Shown here piece by piece: positions 1 through 4,631 of a stretch of 6,589 nucleotides of DNA. Position 1 is the first letter of the stretch; every line of letters begins with the position of its first letter. The position numbers were made by a program, and so were the translations under genes. Under the pieces are notes generated by a model. That model did not search any database, was not told the DNA's origin, and saw only the letters and a list, made by a program, of their open reading frames with translations. Origin of the DNA: an uncultured Lachnospiraceae bacterium (lineage in GTDB: Bacteria > Bacillota_A > Clostridia > Lachnospirales > Lachnospiraceae); assembly GCA_902773195.1 (NCBI GenBank), contig CACYDL010000245.1, forward strand, positions 1 through 6,589, given 5' to 3'.

Positions 1-1163
1 CCGGAGGGACCGACGAGGGCGACCTTCTCTCCCGCCCCGATCCGCAGATTCAGGTTGTGCAGCACCTCCGTGTGGTCGTCGGCGTACTCGAAGCTGACAT
101 TTTCAAATTCGATCTCTCCCCGCGGACGCGCCATTTCAATGGCGTTCTTGCCGTCAAAGATCTCGATATCCGCGTCCATGATCCCGAGGAACCGCTCGAT
201 CCCCGTTATGCCCCTCTGGAACTGCTCCGTAAATTCCACGATCCGCCGGATGGTGGCGATCAGTGTGTTCACGTAGAGAACATAGACGGCCAGATCCCCC
301 GGCTGCAGGGACCCGTCCAGGAGAAACATTCCCCCGCCCAGAATCACGGCCAGATACATGAGCCCCTCAAAGAGAAGCGTCACGACCTTGAAGACGCCCA
401 TGTAGAAATAGGTATCCTTCTTTATTCCGAGGAACTTCCGGTTCCCGGTCTCGAATTTCTTCTCCTCCAGCCCCTCGTTGGCAAATGCTTTCACGACCTT
501 CTGCCCCAGCAGGCTGTCCTCGATCCGGGCATTCAGCTCGCCGATCTGCACCCTCTGCCTGCGGAAGGCCTCCCTCTGCCAGTGATTGATCTTCACGCAC
601 ACGGCCAGCATCACGGGAATGATCACAAAGATCATAAGCGTGAGGCGGAGATTGATCCCGGCCAGGATGATAAAGGAAATGAGCCCCTTCACCCCCGCTA
701 TAAAAAACTCCTCCGGGCAGTGGTGGGAGAACTCCGTCACATCGAACAGGTCATTGGTGATCCTGCCCATGATCTGCCCGACCTTCGTGTTGTTGTAATA
801 GCGGTCGGACAGCCGCATGAGGTGGGCGTAGGCGTCGCGGCGCATGTCGGTCTCGATCCTGGCCCCCATCACGTGGCCGACATTTGCCATGTAGTAATTG
901 GCCGCCGCGTCCACGATCCGAAGCAGCACGTAGAACAGCGCCAGCCGCGCGACAAGCCCCATGCTCAGCAGCTCCGGATGATTCACCCCGGTGTTCGTGA
1001 GATGCCGCACCATGAGCGGCAGCACAATGTCGCAGACCGTCGTGAGGCCCGCGCAGAAGAGGTCCGTGCCGAGCACGCCGAGATACGGCTTATAATAGGG
1101 ATAGAACCGCCGCAGCAGGCCGCGGACGGTATACGTCTTTTCTGATTTTACTGATGTACTCAT
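1..1163 (-). CDS. ABC transporter half-transporter: permease plus start of ATPase domain (partial, C-terminus off the left edge)
   Basis: Membrane-bound ATP-driven exporter of the fused permease-ATPase type (type IV fold), which works as a homo- or heterodimer. The reading frame runs from ATG at 1163 to the window edge, giving 387 full codons. The permease domain spans about residues 25-310, with hydrophobic segments near 30-50, 68-88, 153-190 (two) and 252-305 (two). The conserved cytoplasmic stretch ELNARIEDSLLGQKVVKAFA is at 209-228. The ATPase domain starts near 349 (GEIEFENVSFEY, A-loop aromatic Tyr360) and the window ends inside Walker A (VALVGPSG, 381-388). About 200 residues are missing (rest of Walker A, signature motif, Walker B, H-loop). 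Substrate cannot be inferred. No Shine-Dalgarno precedes the ATG and no other start is plausible; see the promoter entry. A partner half-transporter may lie downstream, outside the window. Confidence 0.95.
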   Translation of the reverse strand, partial: MSTSVKSEKTYTVRGLLRRFYPYYKPYLGVLGTDLFCAGLTTVCDIVLPLMVRHLTNTGVNHPELLSMGLVARLALFYVLLRIVDAAANYYMANVGHVMGARIETDMRRDAYAHLMRLSDRYYNNTKVGQIMGRITNDLFDVTEFSHHCPEEFFIAGVKGLISFIILAGINLRLTLMIFVIIPVMLAVCVKINHWQREAFRRQRVQIGELNARIEDSLLGQKVVKAFANEGLEEKKFETGNRKFLGIKKDTYFYMGVFKVVTLLFEGLMYLAVILGGGMFLLDGSLQPGDLAVYVLYVNTLIATIRRIVEFTEQFQRGITGIERFLGIMDADIEIFDGKNAIEMARPRGEIEFENVSFEYADDHTEVLHNLNLRIGAGEKVALVGPS

Positions 1164-1171
1164 AGTAAACC

Positions 1172-1201
1172 AGTATATTAGCCCGGGGCGGGATGAGTCA
1201 A
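1172..1201 (-). promoter_or_regulatory. Candidate promoter of the ABC transporter gene, -35 inside the palindromic repeat
   Basis: On the minus strand, TTGACT (1201-1196) is followed after 18 nt by TATACT (1177-1172). The shift to TAATAT (1180-1175) gives a 15-nt spacer and is less likely. Transcription would begin near 1165, about two bases before the ATG at 1163. This fits the absence of a Shine-Dalgarno and suggests a leaderless or nearly leaderless mRNA. The -35 box overlaps the outer arm of the palindrome at 1194-1272. The promoter call is inference from box similarity; read-through from the HAD gene is the alternative. Confidence 0.4.
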
Positions 1202-1272
1202 TGGGGACGGTTCTTTTTGACTCATTGCGTCTCAGACGCAACGAGTCAAAAAGAACCGTCCCCGCTGACTCA
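1194..1272. repeat. 79-bp near-perfect palindromic repeat (REP/MITE-like element)
   Basis: The sequence is symmetric about base 1233. A 21-bp perfect arm (1203-1223, beginning GGGGACGGTTC and ending GACTC) pairs with 1243-1263. Inner 7-bp arms (1225-1231 and 1235-1241) close a 3-nt loop, and outer 7-bp arms are TGAGTCA (1194-1200) and TGACTCA (1266-1272). Only 1224/1242 and 1201/1265 fail to pair, with a G-T pair at 1202/1264. From memory, very similar GGGGACGGTTCTTTTTG sequences are scattered in many Firmicutes genomes and are linked to REP-associated Y1 tyrosine transposases. No transposase lies here, so this would be a non-autonomous copy. The stop codon of the HAD gene (1270-1272) lies in the outer arm. 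In RNA it would form a very strong hairpin, possibly a transcription stop or mRNA 3'-end protector for the HAD gene, but no U-tract follows it on the minus strand. Confidence 0.85.
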
Positions 1273-2040
1273 CTCCGCCATGGAGTCCTCCAGCGCGTCG
1301 ACGATGGTCGGCACCACCTTCGTCGCCTTCTGCTGTACAATCTCAGGCGCGTAGGGGAAGGTGTAGGAGACGTCCGAGGCCTCAAGAAGCGGCAGGTCGT
1401 TCATCGAGTCGCCGATTCCGTACAGCTTCACCTCGCCCCAGGTCTCCCGCATATAGGCCTTCAGGGCCTCGACGCCCCTGCCCTTCGAGCAGCCCTTCGG
1501 CGCGATGTCGATCTCGACGACATTCTGGAAGGCCTCAATATAGTCCCCGTACCGCTCGTTGATCCGCTTCACCTGAAGCGCCGCGTCCTCGAGACTTTCG
1601 GTGTGAATGCTGACCTGGTGGATCAGCCCCTCCGGCGCATCGTCCACTCCCGTGATGATGTAATACTTCCCGGGGTAGTCCATCTTCTGAAAGACGCAGA
1701 TGTCGCCCTCCACGTCGAGCGTCATGCGGTAGCCCTTCGGATTGTACTCACGGACGAGCTGATCGGCGACGCCGCGGTCGACGCCCCGCTTCAGAATCGG
1801 CTGATAGTTCCGGTCCACAATGTTCGCGCCGCTGCTCGTGATGCAGAAATCCGGCTCGAAAAATCCGGTGATAAAGGGCGTGAGGCCGCCGACCTGCCTC
1901 CCGGTGCAGAGGCCGAACAGGTGCCCCGCCTCCTGATATTCCCTGATTTTGGCGACGTTCTCCGGCGGCAGCTTCCGGCTGTCCTCCGCCTTGTAAAAAT
2001 ACAGCGTCCCGTCGAAATCACTTGCAAATACTTTTTTCAT
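1270..2040 (-). CDS. Cof-type HAD-superfamily hydrolase (probable sugar- or metabolite-phosphatase)
   Basis: Cytoplasmic Mg2+-dependent phosphatase of HAD subfamily IIB, 256 residues, a usual length for this group. All four HAD motifs are visible: DFDGT at 8-12 (nucleophile Asp8, acid/base Asp10), LCTGR at 44-48 (motif II Thr46), the PKGCSKG loop with Lys186 (motif III) and GDSMNDLPLLE at 210-220 (Asp211, Asp215; motif IV). The region between motifs II and III, about 80-180, is the C2-type cap that decides substrate. There is no signal peptide or membrane segment. ATG at 2040 is preceded by GGAGAG (2051-2046) with 5 nt spacing. It starts 38 bp after the GH32 stop, so co-transcription is likely, and a role on sugar phosphates is a guess from that context. 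The TGA stop is contributed by the palindromic repeat; the product still ends at a normal length. Confidence 0.93.
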   Translation of the reverse strand: MKKVFASDFDGTLYFYKAEDSRKLPPENVAKIREYQEAGHLFGLCTGRQVGGLTPFITGFFEPDFCITSSGANIVDRNYQPILKRGVDRGVADQLVREYNPKGYRMTLDVEGDICVFQKMDYPGKYYIITGVDDAPEGLIHQVSIHTESLEDAALQVKRINERYGDYIEAFQNVVEIDIAPKGCSKGRGVEALKAYMRETWGEVKLYGIGDSMNDLPLLEASDVSYTFPYAPEIVQQKATKVVPTIVDALEDSMAE

Positions 2041-2045
2041 TTATT

Positions 2046-2051
2046 CTCTCC
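2046..2051 (-). promoter_or_regulatory. Ribosome binding site of the HAD hydrolase gene
   Basis: GGAGAG on the minus strand lies 5 nt upstream of ATG at 2040. It supports that start and independent initiation within the GH32-HAD transcript. Confidence 0.7.
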
Positions 2052-2055
2052 GTTC

Positions 2056-2070
2056 CGGTACCGGGTACCG
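2056..2070. repeat. 15-bp palindrome in the GH32-HAD gap
   Basis: CGGTACC (2056-2062) and GGTACCG (2064-2070) are perfect inverse complements around base 2063, and GGTACC occurs as a close direct repeat. It sits in the 38-bp gap between the GH32 stop and the HAD ribosome binding site. A hairpin from it would be short, and no U-tract follows on the minus strand, so it is not a convincing terminator. It may be an attenuating structure, an mRNA processing site or chance. Confidence 0.5.
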
Positions 2071-2078
2071 TTTCCCTG

Positions 2079-3605
2079 TCAGATCACAAAACTGTCGGTG
2101 ACGGACGGCTGCATTTCCCAAAGCCTCACGGAAATATTGCCGCTCGCGGTAAAGCCGAACTCCTCCGCCTCCGGGTAGAGGTGGGTCGTAAACACCGCCG
2201 TTCCCTCATTCGCGAAAATCTCCACCGAGCTCCGGTCGACGAAAATCCGCAGCTCCTTCAGGTCCTCGCCAAGCGGCATATCGAGGCGCTCGCCGACCTG
2301 TTCATTGAAGCGCTTATTCATTCCCGTCCGGTCGACCGTACAGGTCTGCGCCGCCGCGTCGTAGTGAATCGCAAGGCCGCCGCTTCCGTCCGCCTTCGTG
2401 AAGAGGTTGAGATCGGCGTCCCCTCCGGAAAATGCAGCCAGCATCTCGCAGGCCGGAAGCAGTTTCCCGCACACCGCGGTCCCCTTCACACACGCGCAGG
2501 GATCCTCCTCCGCGCATCCGCAGGGGCGTCCGGCATCGTCTCCGGTGATTTCCGCGCCCCGCAGGGCCTCGATGCCCGAAATCGGGGTCTGGATGAGCCG
2601 GCCGTCCCGGATCCGCAGCTCGCGGGGAAGGGTCATGCTGCCCTCCCACTCCTCGGGCTCCGTCGGATAGTGGTTGTCCGGCAGGCCGATCCAGGAAATG
2701 AGGATGGCCTTATCCGGATCGCCGACGTTGGCCGCGCCCTGGGCCGCGTAGAAATCAAAGCCGAAATCCAGATACTGATAGTCGGAGTCGGGGGTGAAGG
2801 TCAGTGTGTCGTAGTCCATTTTGCCGATAAAATAGACATTGTGGTTGGTGCTCTCCGCCCGGCCCGGCAGCTTCGTGTACTGCGGGGAGAAAATCAGAAG
2901 GTCCTTCCCGCTGATATTGACGATATACGGGCACTCCCACATGCCGCCGAAGTCCTCATAGCCGACGACGTGCAGCTGTCCCTTGAAGGTCCATCCCTCC
3001 AGCAGCTTTTCGGACTGATAGATCAGGATCGTCCCCTTTTTGTCCAGGGTCTGCGCGCCGATGAGGATATAATAGCACTGCTTCTCCTCGTTCCAGATCA
3101 CCTTCGGGTCTCTCTGGTGCTCGCTGTAGTCATCGCGCGGCCCGAAGAGCGGCTCGGAGAGCTTCACGGGCTTTCCGTCCGCGCCCAGATACGCGGCGCA
3201 GGTATAGGGCGTCCGCACCCAGTTCTCGTCCCTGTGATTGCCGGTGTAAAAGAAATACAGCTCTCCGTCGGCGGAGATCGCGGATCCCGAGTGATTGCCC
3301 TTGTTGTCGTAGAAGGAGTCGGGCCGCAGGCCGACGCCCGCGTTCTCCCAGTGAATCAGATCCCCGGACGTCACGTGATACCAGTATTTGAGGCCGTGCA
3401 CCGCGCCCCAGGGACACCACTGATAAAAGAGATGCCAGAGACCGTCGTGATGCACGAAGCCGTTCGGATCACTGGACAGACCGGTGACCGGCTGCACGTG
3501 ATAGGTCTGCCGATAGACCGACTTGCTGATCCTTTCGTGCAGATCCCTGATTTCATCCGGGCTCTGCAGGACTCGGTAACGTTCCTCGAGTGTCCATTGT
3601 TTCAT
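2079..3605 (-). CDS. scrB: GH32 glycoside hydrolase, probable sucrose-6-phosphate hydrolase / beta-fructofuranosidase
   Basis: Retaining enzyme that hydrolyses beta-fructosides; the closest match from memory is sucrose-6-phosphate hydrolase, giving glucose-6-phosphate and fructose. The start at 3605 gives 508 residues, near the family norm. The five-bladed propeller holds the triad: Asp46 nucleophile in SDPNG (45-49), Asp166 transition-state stabiliser in QRDPKV (164-169) and Glu224 acid/base in MWECP (222-226). The C-terminal beta-sandwich carries DRSSVEIF at 457-464. No signal peptide is present, so the enzyme is cytoplasmic. ATG 3605 is chosen because AGGAGGAG (3621-3614) lies 8 nt upstream and the promoter starts transcription near 3651, which excludes the in-frame ATG at 3680. 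Oddities: Ser replaces the usual Asn before the nucleophile, and six Cys cluster at 362-386 in the linker between domains. The exact substrate (sucrose-6-phosphate, sucrose or short fructans) is not proven, and no transporter or regulator gene is adjacent. Confidence 0.93.
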   Translation of the reverse strand: MKQWTLEERYRVLQSPDEIRDLHERISKSVYRQTYHVQPVTGLSSDPNGFVHHDGLWHLFYQWCPWGAVHGLKYWYHVTSGDLIHWENAGVGLRPDSFYDNKGNHSGSAISADGELYFFYTGNHRDENWVRTPYTCAAYLGADGKPVKLSEPLFGPRDDYSEHQRDPKVIWNEEKQCYYILIGAQTLDKKGTILIYQSEKLLEGWTFKGQLHVVGYEDFGGMWECPYIVNISGKDLLIFSPQYTKLPGRAESTNHNVYFIGKMDYDTLTFTPDSDYQYLDFGFDFYAAQGAANVGDPDKAILISWIGLPDNHYPTEPEEWEGSMTLPRELRIRDGRLIQTPISGIEALRGAEITGDDAGRPCGCAEEDPCACVKGTAVCGKLLPACEMLAAFSGGDADLNLFTKADGSGGLAIHYDAAAQTCTVDRTGMNKRFNEQVGERLDMPLGEDLKELRIFVDRSSVEIFANEGTAVFTTHLYPEAEEFGFTASGNISVRLWEMQPSVTDSFVI

Positions 3606-3613
3606 TGGATGAT

Positions 3614-3621
3614 CTCCTCCT
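3614..3621 (-). promoter_or_regulatory. Ribosome binding site that sets the GH32 start
   Basis: AGGAGGAG on the minus strand lies 8 nt before ATG 3605. It decides the start against the in-frame ATG at 3680, which would add 25 residues and has no comparable site. Confidence 0.88.
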
Positions 3622-3657
3622 CTCCAAAATGCGGGGTTCTCATGCCACGCTGCTTCC

Positions 3658-3687
3658 ATTATATATAGGTTCGTACACATTTCACAA
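3658..3687 (-). promoter_or_regulatory. Sigma-A-type promoter of the GH32-HAD operon
   Basis: On the minus strand, TTGTGA (3687-3682) and a perfect TATAAT (3663-3658) are separated by 18 nt. Transcription would start near 3651 and leave a leader of about 45 nt before ATG 3605. The region is AT-rich against GC-rich surroundings. A LacI-family-like operator lies just upstream of the -35 box. Confidence 0.72.
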
Positions 3688-3693
3688 GAAGAT

Positions 3694-3707
3694 TGTAATC
3701 GATTTCA
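3694..3707. promoter_or_regulatory. Candidate LacI-family / CcpA (cre) operator
   Basis: TGTAATCGATTTCA fits both the cre consensus TGWAANCGNTNWCA and the general LacI-family form TGWAANCGNTTWCA at every constrained position. It is a near-palindrome centred on the 3700/3701 CG step, with a single mismatched pair (3696/3705) in its 14 bp. Its centre lies about 50 bp upstream of the predicted GH32 transcription start, just outside the -35 box. Binding by a sucrose repressor or by CcpA is inferred; regulator and sign of control are unknown. At that distance it could support activation, or repression by looping or steric effects. It is about 77 bp upstream of the predicted start of the divergent DUF4317 gene. 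Confidence 0.55.
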
Positions 3708-3784
3708 GATTTTTCGTCAGATTGCCCGTTTTATCCCGCACTTTTTCCCCGCGAAACAGATGTGCTATAATGACATAATCTGAC
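3704..3784. repeat. Three TCAGATT motifs across the divergent promoter region
   Basis: TCAGATT occurs at 3705-3711 and 3717-3723, two direct copies 12 bp apart, and inverted as AATCTGA at 3777-3783. The second and third copies extend to an 8-bp inverted pair, GTCAGATT (3716-3723) and AATCTGAC (3777-3784). The pair brackets the plus-strand promoter, with one arm upstream of the -35 region and the other at the predicted transcription start. This layout resembles half-sites for a regulator; the identity of any such protein is unknown. Confidence 0.45.
3743..3771 (+). promoter_or_regulatory. Extended -10 promoter of the DUF4317 gene
   Basis: A perfect TATAAT at 3766-3771 is preceded by TGC (3763-3765), forming an extended -10 element. 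The -35 region is poor: TTTTCC at 3743-3748 with 17 nt spacing. Extended -10 promoters tolerate a weak -35. Transcription would begin near 3778, giving a leader of about 26 nt. Confidence 0.7.
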
Positions 3785-3791
3785 CGGAAAA

Positions 3792-3797
3792 AGGAGG
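3792..3797 (+). promoter_or_regulatory. Ribosome binding site of the DUF4317 gene
   Basis: A perfect AGGAGG lies 6 nt before ATG 3804, which fixes the start of this gene. Confidence 0.88.
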
Positions 3798-3803
3798 AAA
3801 GGC

Positions 3804-4430
3804 ATGATCGACCGCTCGGATATGCTCGAGCTCACAAGAAGAATGACTCCGACGCGAACCTGCTTCACCAGAATCGCAGGCGCCTATCTCACGGGGGAGG
3901 GAGAGATCGACGAGACCTTCAACGTCAGTTTTCTCAACCTCAGCGCCTCTGACAAGGCAAAATATCTGAAGCTGGCCAAGACGGTCCCCTTCGCGAAAAC
4001 CAACGAGCAGCTGAAGGAACACCGCTTCGCAAAAGATGCGATGGGCAGGGACAGCATGTGGCAGCTCCTGACGGGCGTTCACTCCTGCGGCCTCAAAAAT
4101 GACCTCCTGCTCGAGGTTCTCTACGAGCAGATCGGGATCTTTTACGAAACGGCCGGTCCCTTCGCCGTCTCAATCTTCCACGGCATCTATGACGTGCCCA
4201 TGAAATCCACGGACAAGGGATATCTCTACGAATCGGAGGAGGTCTACGACTTCATGATCTGCGCCGTGAGCCCTCAGCTGCCGGACTACGAAATCGGGAA
4301 GCCGGATTACGGCTTTCTCTTTCCCGCTTTCTCCTACAGGAGCGCAGACCGGGAGGCCGTCGATGTCTTTGACCGGGACCCGTCCCGCCCGCAGACCTTC
4401 CTCACGGAGGCCCTTCTGGGCCTTCGCTGA
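3804..4430 (+). CDS. DUF4317-family protein, short form (possibly C-terminally truncated)
   Basis: Function is unknown. I recognise the DUF4317 family of Clostridia from several stretches: the N-terminal TRRMTPTRTCFTRIAGAYL (11-29), the segment with HGIYDVPMKS (126-135), SEEVYDFMICAVSP (144-157) and the strongly family-like GFLFPAFSYRSADREA (170-185). No membrane segment, signal peptide or known catalytic motif is visible, so it should be cytoplasmic. The protein is 208 residues; members I remember run to roughly 350-400 and continue with an acidic C-terminal half after the equivalent of ALLGLR (203-208). Here the stop comes exactly there. The -1/+2 frame stays open only about 18 codons further, so a single frameshift does not restore the missing half. 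It is either a natural short paralogue or a decayed gene whose N-terminal half is still well translated. It starts from its own promoter, divergent from GH32, and lies 201 bp upstream of the MATE gene. Confidence 0.82.
   Translation: MIDRSDMLELTRRMTPTRTCFTRIAGAYLTGEGEIDETFNVSFLNLSASDKAKYLKLAKTVPFAKTNEQLKEHRFAKDAMGRDSMWQLLTGVHSCGLKNDLLLEVLYEQIGIFYETAGPFAVSIFHGIYDVPMKSTDKGYLYESEEVYDFMICAVSPQLPDYEIGKPDYGFLFPAFSYRSADREAVDVFDRDPSRPQTFLTEALLGLR
4405..4426 (+). other. Stem-loop at the 3' end of the DUF4317 gene
   Basis: CGGAGGCCC (4405-4413) can pair with GGGCCTTCG (4418-4426) around a TTCT loop, nine pairs including one G-U. It covers the last codons before TGA 4428-4430. No T-run follows directly; an ATTTT lies 14 nt further on. 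It may be a weak terminator or 3'-end hairpin, or simply a product of GC-rich codons. Confidence 0.35.
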
Positions 4431-4509
4431 CGGCCCCGCCATTTTCCCGCAGTATGAACAGCTGCCTGCGCATCCTGCCGGGAAACCGGTCTGACCACAC
4501 CGGCGGCAG

Positions 4510-4625
4510 AACTGCACCGACAGCCACCCTCACCGCACACCCACAGACCGGCCCGCATCGGAGGCTGAACTGCACCGACAGCCGCCCTCACCGCACACTC
4601 ACAGACCAGCCCGCACCGGGAGACA
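4510..4625. repeat. 58-bp tandem repeat, two copies, with a partial third upstream
   Basis: Copy 1 spans 4510-4567 and copy 2 spans 4568-4625. Both begin AACTGCACCGACAGCC. They differ at 4 of the first 50 positions (repeat positions 17, 32, 41 and 49) and then diverge over the last eight bases. The 17 bp before copy 1 (4493-4509) match the end of copy 1 at 12 of 17 positions, suggesting the remnant of an older copy. The 58-bp period is not a multiple of three, which argues against a coding role. The tail of each copy is purine-rich and Shine-Dalgarno-like: GGAGG in copy 1, GGGAG in copy 2. The copy-2 tail serves as the MATE ribosome binding site. Confidence 0.85.
4618..4622 (+). promoter_or_regulatory. 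Probable ribosome binding site of the MATE gene
   Basis: GGGAG lies 9 nt before ATG 4632, within the last bases of the second 58-bp repeat. It favours this start over the in-frame ATG at 4719, which has no Shine-Dalgarno upstream. Confidence 0.6.
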
Positions 4626-4631
4626 GACCAG

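Larger units (their letters stand above)
4431..4631. other. 201-bp gap between the DUF4317 and MATE genes, no convincing gene
   Basis: This gap holds the partial and full copies of the 58-bp repeat and the MATE ribosome binding site. It has no convincing promoter: no TATAAT-like box with a matched -35. MATE transcription may therefore come from the DUF4317 promoter or from a weak site I cannot recognise. A 63-codon frame at 4454-4645 is Pro/Arg/Thr-rich, crosses the repeats out of phase and has no family resemblance, so I do not call it a gene. Confidence 0.6.

Noticed and set aside
57..1145. 362-codon plus-strand frame opposite the ABC transporter
   Set aside because: Composition is His/Arg/Pro/Asp-rich with no domain. 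The minus-strand translation is a continuous ABC exporter.
1201..2178. 325-codon plus-strand frame starting inside the palindromic repeat
   Set aside because: It is antisense to the HAD gene, and its first residues are only a translation of the repeat arms. Such repeat translations often appear as spurious proteins.
2022..3668. 548-codon open frame on the plus strand opposite the GH32 gene, longer than the gene itself
   Set aside because: It mirrors the GC-rich third positions of GH32, has no family resemblance or ribosome binding site, and the minus-strand frame holds a full catalytic triad.
3606..3680. 25-residue N-terminal extension of GH32 from ATG 3680
   Set aside because: The predicted promoter -10 box and transcription start lie inside this stretch, and the strong AGGAGGAG fits ATG 3605.
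4510..4625. CRISPR array
   Set aside because: Only two head-to-tail 58-bp copies with no separate unique spacers, repeat arms or cas genes; it is a plain tandem duplication.
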